Assembly: GCA_900769665.1 (NCBI GenBank)
Contig: CAAGHL010000016.1
Coordinates: forward strand, 1 to 55,265
Source of the DNA: Clostridia bacterium
Lineage (GTDB): Bacteria > Bacillota > Clostridia > Christensenellales > CAG-314
Length of the DNA: 55,265 nt
Direction: 5' to 3'
In this document: piece after piece, positions 35,532 through 43,702 of the stretch
Position numbering within the stretch: position 1 is the stretch's first letter
How the letters are laid out: the number at the start of each line of letters is the position of its first letter
Notes under the pieces: model-generated
The model's database searches: none
Seen by the model: only the letters and a program-made list of their open reading frames with translations
What the model was told of the DNA's origin: nothing
Translations under genes and position numbers: made by a program

Positions 35532-38500
35532 ATGAAAAAGAACATCCGACTGATCGTTGCAGTTGTTCTTGCACTTGTAGTGGCGGCGTCTACCGTTGCC
35601 CTGATCGCGTGCCAAAAGGAAGAGCATGTTTGCAATCATAAATGCGAAATATGCGGACTGTGCACCGATAAGGAGTGCAAAGACAAAGTGTGCGAAGAAA
35701 AGTGTCAAGGACACGCAGGACCTGTACATAAGTGTAATAATGTTTGTCCCAAATGCGGCAAATGTACCGATCCCAATTGTAAGGATCCCGCTTGCGCAGA
35801 AAAATGCCAAGGACACGAAGAAGACATCGTAAAAATTCCCGTCAAGGGGGAAGTGCGTTACGACCTCGGTGTAATTCAAGGGTTTGCAAAGCTTAAAAAT
35901 GCCGACGTAAGCAGTCTTGGCGACAAGGAAAGCTTTGTTACCAACTTTACTTGGCAACGCGAGTCCAGCGTAACAATGGAAATTTGGTGTAACGCCAAGG
36001 AAGATGTTCAAGCGGACTTTGTAATTAAAGTACGTAGAACGCAAGATGTCCTTACCCTTACAAACCAAATCATGGTGGATGTCAACGGTGATGTGTTGGA
36101 AAGCGAAGCGCAAGTTCCCTCCTCGGCGGAAGGTGCCGACGCGGAATTTGCCGAAGTCAACCTCGGACAGTTTTGGCTTAGCCCCGGTTTGAATACCATC
36201 ATCGTCAAACCGCAAGCCAACATCAACAATTTCGACTTCTCTGCAATCATTTTCTATTCCACCAAGGAAGCCGATTTGCAATGGAACGACATGCACGACG
36301 TCAGCGGAAAAGCGTTCCTCGGCGTTGACGATCACGTAACGTACGACGGCGGCTTCAAGCTTAACCGTGCGGAAAACTGTCTCGGCGTAGGCGCGTATAC
36401 GGCAGCTTCGGCAACTTTCCCCGTGTACTCCTCTCGTCAAGCAAAAGCAAAAATCTACATCATCACCAACAGCATGCCGGCACCCATGAAGGTCACTGAT
36501 TACTTCGATTGGACAATCAATGACAGAAAGATTGTCAGTGACGCGGCGTTGCCGTACAATGCCGCACCTTGGGGAAACTACAAAATCGTAGAAGTCGGCG
36601 AGTATTTGTTAGACGCGGGACTTAACACCATCAAAATGAGTTTGTCTAATAATATTCTCGCTTTCGGCAACGACTACAACAGATACTACAATTTGCGCGG
36701 CATCATCATCGACACCGACGCCAAGATCGGTTTTGACGAACAAACTCCCGAAGCTCACGTTTGTTTGTCCGTTTGTCCCGTATGCGGCGGTTGCCAAAAC
36801 GCAACTTGTGCCGATGTCGCTTGTACTAAAAAATGTACTTGCGCTCACGTATGCAAAAACGTATGCGAAATTTGCGGCGGTTGCAAAGACGCAGAGTGCA
36901 CCGAAACCGAGTGCGCTACAAAGTGCGATTGCATCACGCAGGAATACAAGCTGAACGGCGGTAACGTAACAATCGACAACCAAACTTACAACGAAAAGGA
37001 AGATTGCGTGGGTTGCAAGTGGACCGCCGAAAACGGTTACGAACCCGTCACGACAACCTACAAACTTGACGCTTCCGAAGCGGTAAAAGTCAAACTATAC
37101 ATGACTGTAACGCGTTTCCATGCGGCAGGAAAACTTATCGGCGACGCATATGACGTCAGCATCAACGGCGAAGCCATTAGTAGCAATGCACAATACAACG
37201 CAGGTACGCCGTGGGCGGAGTACGACAGAATTTACATCGGCACTTACGACCTTGTAAAGGGTACAAACACAATAGTAATTGTGTATGCTCATGCGGAAAA
37301 TCAAAACGGCGGCGCGCTGAACTTCCGTTGCATTACGTTGGAACACTCTGCCAAGGTTACAATCGATTTTACTTCGCGCGGAGAACTTACCAATGCGGAA
37401 ATCGAACAAAATCCCGCTAAAACCGAGTACAACGCAACCGAAGTATTTGACGCAAGCGGACTTAAACTGAAACTGACCTATTCCGACGGAACGACGCGTA
37501 TTGTGGACAAGGGCTTTACTTACAGTGAAGATCCTCTCGTAGAGGGCGCAACAAGTATTACCGTCAGCTACACCGAGGGAGAAATCACAAAAACCGTCAA
37601 CGTTGCAATAACCGTAGCCGATCCCAAGACGGAAAAGGAATTTGGACTTGCCGACACGTCCGTATCTATCGTTGGCGGCAAGTACAATACTGCGGAAGAT
37701 GTGTTCGGAACCTATCACGACGGCAAGCAATACCACACGGTTACGGCTACATACAAGCTTGTTTCGTCCAAGGCTGTTTCGGCAAAGCTATATTTCACCG
37801 TTTCTCGCTTCCATTCGGCAGGACAGCTTGTCGGCGGCGCATATGACGTGACAATCAACGGCAAAGCTATCGAAAGTAGTGCGCAGTACAACGCAGGTCA
37901 ACCTTGGGTTGTATTCGACAAAGTATACATCGGCACTTACGATTTAATTGTCGGCGAAAACACTATCGTTATTGCCTACGCACACCCCGAAAACCAAGCA
38001 GGCGCAAACCTCAACTTCCGCTCCATGACGTTGGAGTACTCCGCAAGCGCAACCATTGATTACGCCGCGGCTCCTCAACTGGAAAGTATCGAAGTTACAC
38101 GCAATCCCGACAAAACGGCATACAATGCAGGCGAAACGTTCAATTCCAAAAACTTGGAAATTAAATTGAACTTTACCGACGGCATCAGTCGTATCGTTGA
38201 CGGAGGATTTACTTTCAGCACAGAACCTCTCGTAGAAGGCGCAACAAGTATTACAATCGGCTACACGGCAGGTGAAGTAACCAAAACCACAGAAGTTGCA
38301 ATAACGGTGGCCGATCCTAAGACAACTAAGGAATTTAAGCTTAACAATACGGCGGTTACAATCGAGGGTAAGACATATGACGAAAAGGAAGACTGTGTCG
38401 GTGCGGCACATGACGGAACGCAGTACCAACCGGTAACCATTACTTACAAGATTACGGCAAGCAAGGCGACAAAAGTAAAATTGTATTTTACGGTAAGTCG

Positions 38501-38780
38501 CTCTCCTGCGGCACACAAGCTTGTCGGTGAAGCATACGACGTTAGTATTAACGGTAGTGCAATTACCAGCGACGCTATGTATATTGCAGGTGAACCTTGG
38601 AAGGATTACGATACTATTTACATCGGCACGTATGACCTTGTAGAAGGTGAAAACACAATTACTATTGTTTATGCACACATGGCAACGTATCAATACGGTA
38701 CTACGCTTAACTTCCGCTCGATTTCGTTGGAGTATTCCGCATCGGTAAATATCGATTACGCAATGCCCACTGCCGAGTAA
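35532..38780 (+). CDS. Large surface lipoprotein with Cys-rich repeats, beta-sandwich modules and Ig-like domains
   Basis: 1,082 residues; strong ribosome site (AAGGAGAAA). Signal peptide with lipobox ALIAC (Cys27). Four ~30-residue repeats of the form C-x3-C-x2-C-x2-C-x4-C-x4-C-x3-C occur at about 32-61, 66-95, 407-436 and 438-466; the first two end in QGH. Between and after them are beta-rich modules: one or two at 100-400, then three homologous ~140-residue modules (about 472-615, 698-840, 930-1075; each with YDV.ING.AI.S and IYIGTYDL...NTI.I.YAH) separated by two bacterial Ig-like (Big_3-type) domains. The layout suggests a surface glycan-binding or adhesive protein. It lies 45 bp after the GH3 gene, so both probably serve one envelope function. 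Confidence 0.8.
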   Translation: MKKNIRLIVAVVLALVVAASTVALIACQKEEHVCNHKCEICGLCTDKECKDKVCEEKCQGHAGPVHKCNNVCPKCGKCTDPNCKDPACAEKCQGHEEDIVKIPVKGEVRYDLGVIQGFAKLKNADVSSLGDKESFVTNFTWQRESSVTMEIWCNAKEDVQADFVIKVRRTQDVLTLTNQIMVDVNGDVLESEAQVPSSAEGADAEFAEVNLGQFWLSPGLNTIIVKPQANINNFDFSAIIFYSTKEADLQWNDMHDVSGKAFLGVDDHVTYDGGFKLNRAENCLGVGAYTAASATFPVYSSRQAKAKIYIITNSMPAPMKVTDYFDWTINDRKIVSDAALPYNAAPWGNYKIVEVGEYLLDAGLNTIKMSLSNNILAFGNDYNRYYNLRGIIIDTDAKIGFDEQTPEAHVCLSVCPVCGGCQNATCADVACTKKCTCAHVCKNVCEICGGCKDAECTETECATKCDCITQEYKLNGGNVTIDNQTYNEKEDCVGCKWTAENGYEPVTTTYKLDASEAVKVKLYMTVTRFHAAGKLIGDAYDVSINGEAISSNAQYNAGTPWAEYDRIYIGTYDLVKGTNTIVIVYAHAENQNGGALNFRCITLEHSAKVTIDFTSRGELTNAEIEQNPAKTEYNATEVFDASGLKLKLTYSDGTTRIVDKGFTYSEDPLVEGATSITVSYTEGEITKTVNVAITVADPKTEKEFGLADTSVSIVGGKYNTAEDVFGTYHDGKQYHTVTATYKLVSSKAVSAKLYFTVSRFHSAGQLVGGAYDVTINGKAIESSAQYNAGQPWVVFDKVYIGTYDLIVGENTIVIAYAHPENQAGANLNFRSMTLEYSASATIDYAAAPQLESIEVTRNPDKTAYNAGETFNSKNLEIKLNFTDGISRIVDGGFTFSTEPLVEGATSITIGYTAGEVTKTTEVAITVADPKTTKEFKLNNTAVTIEGKTYDEKEDCVGAAHDGTQYQPVTITYKITASKATKVKLYFTVSRSPAAHKLVGEAYDVSINGSAITSDAMYIAGEPWKDYDTIYIGTYDLVEGENTITIVYAHMATYQYGTTLNFRSISLEYSASVNIDYAMPTAE

Positions 38781-38811
38781 CACTACTCCGAAACAAAAAT
38801 CCAATATAACG

Positions 38812-38846
38812 AAAACCCCCGAAAGTCGGAAGCTTTTGGGGGTTTC
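38812..38846 (+). terminator. Terminator of the surface lipoprotein gene
   Basis: AAACCCCCGAAAG/CTTTTGGGGGTTT stem with a short loop, followed by TTTCTTG. Confidence 0.85.
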
Positions 38847-39056
38847 TTGTATTAAAAAAATACTAACGGTAGTGGAATTTCCTTACATTGTAGCAAGCAA
38901 TTAGCGCGTTATGGTTTGTTGTTTTGTATTGTTTGCATGGCACGTTTTACTTATTGTGACATTACCAAACAACTGCCGCCGTTTGTAATTTCCAATCGTG
39001 TATGTAGTGTATTGTTCGTGTCGGGCGGCGTTGGTTATTAACATTGTTACAAACGC

Positions 39057-39085
39057 TTGACTACGTTTTTTGTTTGTGTTACAAT
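39057..39085 (+). promoter_or_regulatory. tRNA-Ala promoter
   Basis: TTGACT (39057-39062), 17-nt spacer, TACAAT (39080-39085); the tRNA begins 12 bases later. Confidence 0.8.
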
Positions 39086-39096
39086 TATTAGGCTTT

Positions 39097-39172
<76 letters not shown>

Positions 39173-39178
39173 GTTTTT

Positions 39179-39209
39179 AGTCCGATACAATCCGTATCGG
39201 ACTTTTTTT
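39179..39209 (+). terminator. tRNA-Ala terminator
   Basis: Perfect 10-bp stem AGTCCGATAC/GTATCGGACT, 5-nt loop, then a run of T. Confidence 0.92.
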
Positions 39210-39233
39210 GTGTATTTATGTCGTGTTTTTTGC

Positions 39234-39340
39234 TAGGGTTAATTTAGCTATCATTAATAATTTTTGCGCGACCTAACGTCGACGAGTAAGGGGAACAAAC
39301 CCTTACAGGTCAAGCCTCGGCTTGCGGTACGTGGATGGGC
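39234..39340 (+). repeat. REP-like intergenic block (copy 4)
   Basis: About 100 bp (AGGGTTAATTTAGCTATCA, GCGCGACCTAACGTCGACG, AGGTCAAGCCTCGGCTTGCG, GGATGGGCGTTTAACGCC) that is the inverse of 54925-55050 in block order. It is followed at 39382-39405 by ATTAGTGATGACAATGGAAA. Confidence 0.7.
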
Positions 39341-39496
39341 GTTTAACGCCTAAGTATCCGCCGTCACGCTCGCAAAAATGATTAGTGATGACAATGGAAA
39401 CCCTATCAATTAAAAAACGCAACTTTCCGAATTAACAATCAAAACTTGTCAAAAATCGCTTGAAAGAGTTTTTATTTGGCATGAAAAAACGCCTTA

Positions 39497-40387
39497 CTAC
39501 ATCGGTAGTTTGGCGTCGTTTAGTTGTTGCATTACGTAGTCGGCTATGTGGCGGCTAAGGTCAACGCCGGTGCAGTCGTAGGTGGATTTGAAGTGCGGAT
39601 TGCTGTTTACTTCGCACACGACAGGTTCGTCGTTGTCGCCAAACAAAATGTCCACGCCGGCAAAGTCCAGTCCCAGCGCGCGGCTTGCGGCGATGGCAAC
39701 TCGGCATTGCTTTTCTGTGGGGTCGTAGGGTGCGGCGGTGCCACCGTTACTGATGTTGCTTCTAAAGTCGTGGTCGTTGCTACGCAGTATTGCGCATACG
39801 GCGGTGTTGCCGACAACGTTTATGCGCACGTCGCGACCGCAACTTGTGGCAACAAAACGTTGCATTACAAATTCCTTCCAGCCGATTTTTGCAATAATCT
39901 CGCATGCTTCCTCGCGGTTGTGCGCCAAGTATACTTGCTTGCCAAACGAGCCGTACGCTTCCTTTATCACCAACGGGTAGCCAAGCGTTTGGGCGGCTTT
40001 GTCCAAAAAGGCAAGGTTGCCGCAGTAGCCGATCCCCTCGAAGGTTTTGGGTGCAATTATTGTGTCGGGCGTGGGCAAAATGCCTGCGAGTGCGGTTGCG
40101 GTAAGTATTTTGTTGTCGCACAACTGTATTGCGCGCGGACTGTTGAACACCGGCACGCCACAGTCGGTAATGCGCTCGGCAAGCACAATGTCCTTGTCCC
40201 AAAATATTACAAAGTCGGGCAACGTAAACGCCTTGCTTAGCGGTGTGCCGGCGGGGCAAACCAACTCGTCGCCGCCGACAATGCGTATTTGCACTCCGTG
40301 TTGGGCAAAACTGCGTGTGAAAAACCCGTATATATCGTTTAGTTTGCTTGTTTTGTAAAATGCGTTTACTACCAACCAACCTGTCAT
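39497..40387 (-). CDS. RimK-family ATP-grasp ligase
   Basis: 296 residues, start preceded by AGAGGTAGG. ATP-grasp fold with the RimK-type N-terminal domain; visible elements are FWDKDIVLAERI, NSPRAIQLCDNK, PLVIKEAYGSFGKQVYLA (glycine-rich loop and ATP lysine), GRDVRINVVG and the metal-binding GVDILFGDNDEPVVCEVNSN (Glu-Val-Asn). The family joins amino acids through ATP-activated carboxylates (glutamate ligation to ribosomal protein S6, LysW or peptides); the substrate here is unknown. Single gene. Confidence 0.88.
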   Translation of the reverse strand: MTGWLVVNAFYKTSKLNDIYGFFTRSFAQHGVQIRIVGGDELVCPAGTPLSKAFTLPDFVIFWDKDIVLAERITDCGVPVFNSPRAIQLCDNKILTATALAGILPTPDTIIAPKTFEGIGYCGNLAFLDKAAQTLGYPLVIKEAYGSFGKQVYLAHNREEACEIIAKIGWKEFVMQRFVATSCGRDVRINVVGNTAVCAILRSNDHDFRSNISNGGTAAPYDPTEKQCRVAIAASRALGLDFAGVDILFGDNDEPVVCEVNSNPHFKSTYDCTGVDLSRHIADYVMQQLNDAKLPM

Positions 40388-40471
40388 TGCGTCCTACCTC
40401 TTTGCTTGCAAAGCGCCGTGTTTTGCTTGTTAGATTGGTTACATTATATCACTTTTTGCCATTGCACGCAA

Positions 40472-40506
40472 TAAAAATACGACCGCAAGTTTTGCCTCGC
40501 GGTCGT
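40472..40506 (-). terminator. Terminator of the first lipoprotein of the pair
   Basis: ACGACCGC/GCGGTCGT stem with T-run on the minus strand; ATACGTAT lies just before it in the transcript. Confidence 0.8.
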
Positions 40507-40516
40507 AAAATCTTTA

Positions 40517-40524
40517 ATACGTAT
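40517..40524. promoter_or_regulatory. ATACGTAT motif (site 3)
   Basis: Minus-strand context A-run then CACATACGTATTAAAGATTTT directly before the terminator at 40472-40506. Confidence 0.45.
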
Positions 40525-40558
40525 GTGTTTTTTTTGATGTTTAATCGTTTTAGATAAC

Positions 40559-41407
40559 TTAAAAATTGATGTTTCCGTCAAACTTTTTGTATTCGCTAGT
40601 GTCCTTGGGCAAGGAAACTTTGCTTTGCGTGGGGCGCATGTCGACGGATACGTTGATGCCGTCAGCAATCGTTTCCATTTTTACGCAAAGTTTGCCGTCG
40701 TTGGTTTTGTACAGGTAGACGGTTGCTTGTTGACCATCCATGGTCGTTTCCACTTTGTACTTGTTGTCGCCGTCGACGTAAATCTTGGTGTTGGTGTCCT
40801 TCAATGCGGCTTGGAACTCCTGCATTGCTTTTTCGGGGTCGATTTCGCCGATGATGTCGGCAATGTTGATGTCAATCCCGGAGGCAATCAGTTCTTTGAG
40901 GTCGGCGTAGTATTTGCCGCTCATTTTTGTGCCGCCTGCTTCCATTTCAAAGTCGGCGTAGCCTCTGTTGGTTTCGGTAAACGCCCATGCGTTGCCGTTG
41001 ACGCTCAAGATACTTTCTTCCTTGTTGGTTTCGGGGTTGGTTGCCGTTGCGCTAAGTTTCAGCGAAAGTTGTGCGGAAACATTTTGCTTTTCGTCCGTGG
41101 TTACAAGTCCCTCAAACGTTCCGTCGATGTTGGCAGGCACGCCTTGCATGTCGGTTTTGCCTTTTACGCTTATTGCCAAACGGTAGCCCTGCGCAACGGG
41201 TTTGCCGTCTTTGTCGGTGCTGTCGGTGGAAAGCTTTTGCACATCGGCTTGCAATTGTTCGACTGCTTTTTCGTCGGCAACGGTGGCGTATTTGCCCTCG
41301 TAGATGTTGTTGGACATATCGTCCGTGTTGTTACAAGCGACAAGCATAACTGCGGTCAACACAAGCATGGTCGCAAGTACGGCTGCAAGTAGTTTTTTCG
41401 TTTTCAT
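40559..41407 (-). CDS. Predicted lipoprotein, paralogue of the next gene
   Basis: 282 residues from the ATG at 41407 (AAAGGAGAAG upstream); the frame extends further without a ribosome site. Lipobox LVAC at about 22-25. The mature part is a beta-rich domain with the conserved end KYKVETTMDG, KLCVKMET, ...DMRPTQSKVSLPKD. The downstream gene (41594) has the same end pattern, so they are tandem duplicates. The fold resembles LolA/LppX-like lipoproteins in pattern only; function unknown. Confidence 0.8.
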   Translation of the reverse strand: MKTKKLLAAVLATMLVLTAVMLVACNNTDDMSNNIYEGKYATVADEKAVEQLQADVQKLSTDSTDKDGKPVAQGYRLAISVKGKTDMQGVPANIDGTFEGLVTTDEKQNVSAQLSLKLSATATNPETNKEESILSVNGNAWAFTETNRGYADFEMEAGGTKMSGKYYADLKELIASGIDINIADIIGEIDPEKAMQEFQAALKDTNTKIYVDGDNKYKVETTMDGQQATVYLYKTNDGKLCVKMETIADGINVSVDMRPTQSKVSLPKDTSEYKKFDGNINF

Positions 41408-41508
41408 AAATCTTCTCCTTTTCGGCGGCGCATATATTGTGTCCCCGCCGAGATTACATATATTATATGATAAAATCTCTTTCATTGCAACACTTAATCG
41501 TAAAATAA

Positions 41509-41543
41509 TTAAAAACGACCGTAAATTAAGGGTATACGGTCGT
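41509..41543 (-). terminator. Terminator of the second lipoprotein of the pair
   Basis: ACGACCGTA/TACGGTCGT stem, T-run on the minus strand. Confidence 0.8.
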
Positions 41544-41553
41544 CAAAAAAGCA

Positions 41554-41561
41554 ATACGTAT
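41554..41561. promoter_or_regulatory. ATACGTAT motif (site 4)
   Basis: Minus-strand context eight A, TCACATACGTATTGC, six T, directly before the terminator at 41509-41543; the layout is that of site 3. Confidence 0.45.
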
Positions 41562-41593
41562 GTGATTTTTTTTAATAATACGTGGTGACAATG

Positions 41594-42367
41594 CTACTTG
41601 AATGTGGTCAAATCTTCGGGCAGTGTAGCCGTTTGATCGGTAGGGCGTGCGTCAAGAATCAGTGTCCCGTTGTTTTGGTTTACCTCAAATCTTAAGCACA
41701 CGGCTTTGCCTGCGACATAAATGTACAAAGTTGCGTTGTCGCCGTCAATTGTAGACTCTACCTTGTAGTTATTTTTGCTAGCCTTATATATTTTTGCCGT
41801 ATCTTTGTTGATGGAGTCTTTGATCTGATTTACCATATCTGGCAATGAAATCGTCGACGTTAGGGCGAGATAAGTTTTCCATTCGGCGGAAGAACTGCTG
41901 TACTCACCTTTTATTTCTGTGTCGGTTTTATCTACTGTTGTAGTAATGTCAACATACAGTTTTCCGTTGTGTGTATCTACCCACAATTTGCCGTCAGTGG
42001 TTTGTTCTTTATTGTCGACGCCGGTCTTGTTGGCGTAATCGAATTGTTCGATAGCTTGCGTGTCGTCGGACAGACAAAATCCTTTGTAAGAAGTATACTC
42101 CGAATTTGTATTGCTTGTAAAAGATAGAAAAAGATGAGATTTCCCAATCATGGTACCTTCATCGTTTCTCGGCATAAAGTCGTCGAGATATTTGCAAAGC
42201 TTTTTCGATTCGGTTTTGGCAGTGGTTGCAACATAATTGCCGCTGTATAGGTCTGCATCCAAATCGGGCAATTTGCTTTCGTTGTCGGTATTGCATGCAA
42301 CAAAAGCGACTGTAGTAAAAATAAGCATTGCTCTCAATAACAATGCGAGTAGTCTGTTGAATTTCAT
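41594..42367 (-). CDS. Predicted lipoprotein, paralogue of the previous gene
   Basis: 257 residues with AAGGAGAAA as ribosome site. Lipobox FVAC at about 22-25. The C-terminal part (NYKVESTIDGDNATLYIY, ...DARPTDQTATLPED) aligns with the neighbour at 40559 while the first half is more diverged. Each paralogue has its own terminator and its own ATACGTAT motif. Function unknown. Confidence 0.78.
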   Translation of the reverse strand: MKFNRLLALLLRAMLIFTTVAFVACNTDNESKLPDLDADLYSGNYVATTAKTESKKLCKYLDDFMPRNDEGTMIGKSHLFLSFTSNTNSEYTSYKGFCLSDDTQAIEQFDYANKTGVDNKEQTTDGKLWVDTHNGKLYVDITTTVDKTDTEIKGEYSSSSAEWKTYLALTSTISLPDMVNQIKDSINKDTAKIYKASKNNYKVESTIDGDNATLYIYVAGKAVCLRFEVNQNNGTLILDARPTDQTATLPEDLTTFK

Positions 42368-42563
42368 ATTTTTCTCCTTGTCTTAGCGAAACATGTAGTT
42401 TTTGCTACGACTATTATATATCATACGCATGCAAATTGCAATTACTTTGGAATAGATACGATGTATTACGCATGTACTTAATAAAAGTGGTAAGTCGACC
42501 GCAAAAATTAAGTGGTGGTGTTAAGGCTGATTTCGTATTTGCGTTACTTACTTGATGCAAACA

Positions 42564-42600
42564 GAAACAAAAAGGGCTGTCGAAAGGTTTCGGCAGTCCT
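42564..42600 (-). terminator. mscL terminator
   Basis: Perfect 13-bp stem (42573-42585 with 42588-42600) followed on the minus strand by TTTTTGTTT. Confidence 0.85.
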
Positions 42601-42610
42601 AAAATTTTGC

Positions 42611-42618
42611 ATACGTAT
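42611..42618. promoter_or_regulatory. ATACGTAT motif (site 5)
   Basis: Minus-strand context AAAAACCACATACGTATGC followed by AAAATTTT and then the terminator stem. Confidence 0.45.
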
Positions 42619-42711
42619 GTGGTTTTTCATTACAAAACGGCTTGTTTGCCGTCGGTCGTTTGGCTAAACGTCGGCACTGCGAGCTATCGCTTTGCGTATG
42701 TTGTTGCTACG

Positions 42712-43302
42712 TTAGTTTTGCTTGTTTTGCAACAGTTCCACAATTTCCGTAAGAAGTTGTTGTTCCGTCTTGGGTGCGTTTGCGGCGGCTTCTTCCTCGG
42801 CACGCTTAGCTTCCTCGGCAAGTTCGGCAAGTTTTGCTTCTTCCAAAGCCTTGATTTCTTGACGGGTTTTGCCTTGCTTGCGGAAAGCACGCAATTCTTC
42901 CTTGGTGAAGGGAGATGTCTTGCGCGCCTTTTTCAGTCCGTCGTTTGCCGCATTTATTGCTTTGATGATGCAGAACAGCACCAACGCAATCAGCAAAAAG
43001 TCAAGCACGGCTTGTATAAAGTTACCGTAGTTCCACAGTATGGCTTCCGGGTTGAGCACCATTGTGTTTGTGCTTTGGTCCATTACGTATTTGTCCACGC
43101 CGTTAAGTACCAAGCTCATGCCGGCAACGCCGCCTTTTACTCCAAACAGTCCGAAAATAGCCGTAATAAGCGGCATAATGATGTCGTTTACCAAGCTGGA
43201 CGTAATCTTGCTGAACGCACCGCCGATGATAACACCTACGGCTAGGTCGATTACGTTACCGCGTTGAATAAACTTTTTGAATTCTTCAAAAAACTTTTTC
43301 AT
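42712..43302 (-). CDS. mscL: Large-conductance mechanosensitive channel MscL
   Basis: 196 residues from the ATG at 43302 (AAGGAGAAA upstream). N-terminal FFEEFKKFIQRGNVIDLAVG, TM1 VIIGGAFSKITSSLVNDIIMP, an extracellular loop longer than in E. coli MscL, TM2 AVLDFLLIALVLFCIIKAIN, then an extended charged helical tail (about 125-196, rich in Glu/Lys/Ala, ending EQQLLTEIVELL, the usual bundle segment). It releases solutes on hypo-osmotic shock. The tail is about 40-50 residues longer than in the standard channel. Confidence 0.93.
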   Translation of the reverse strand: MKKFFEEFKKFIQRGNVIDLAVGVIIGGAFSKITSSLVNDIIMPLITAIFGLFGVKGGVAGMSLVLNGVDKYVMDQSTNTMVLNPEAILWNYGNFIQAVLDFLLIALVLFCIIKAINAANDGLKKARKTSPFTKEELRAFRKQGKTRQEIKALEEAKLAELAEEAKRAEEEAAANAPKTEQQLLTEIVELLQNKQN

Positions 43303-43517
43303 AGGTTTCTCCTTGTATTTTTTGTTCCGTTGTATTGTAGCACTTTGCACATCTTTTTGCAAGAGTGTACGACAATATTGTGCTACGTTTGTTCTTTTTT
43401 TGTTGTCGCAACGTGCTTTTACGGTTATGCAACGGCAATGTACGTCGCTGTCGTTGCAACGGAAATGCTCGTTTTGTTTACATTGTCGCAAATTGCCGTT
43501 ACCAAACCCTCAATGCG

Positions 43518-43546
43518 TTGACTTTTTATTTGAGGAGTGCTATTAT
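43518..43546 (+). promoter_or_regulatory. pnuC promoter
   Basis: TTGACT (43518-43523), 17-nt spacer, TATTAT (43541-43546). The leader to the ATG at 43703 is about 150 nt and starts with the repeat ATTAGTGATGACAATGGAAA, leaving room for a leader structure that I cannot identify. Confidence 0.65.
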
Positions 43547-43702
43547 TAGTGATGACAATGGAAACCCTAAACAAAATTTGTTTTAGGACGGGCAAAACGC
43601 CTGTTGCGAAAATATGCGGCAAACGCTAGACAATTTGCCTTTGCACACAAGTTGCCCACGGCTTGCCGTAAAAATCTACCAAAGAACAAAGGAGACATAC
43701 CG

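Larger units (their letters stand above)
38781..39096. other. Intergenic region before the tRNA
   Basis: Contains the operon terminator and the tRNA promoter; nothing else recognised. Confidence 0.5.
42368..42711. other. Intergenic region between mscL and the lipoprotein gene
   Basis: Contains the mscL terminator and an ATACGTAT motif; nothing else recognised. Confidence 0.5.

Noticed and set aside
34632..36440. 602-codon minus-strand frame over the GH3 and surface lipoprotein genes
   Set aside because: It spans two well-supported plus-strand genes and has no recognisable domain; a shadow of biased codon use.
43553..43702. Riboswitch (NAD-type) in the pnuC leader
   Set aside because: The leader is long enough, but I could not match a known riboswitch consensus and part of it is an intergenic repeat.
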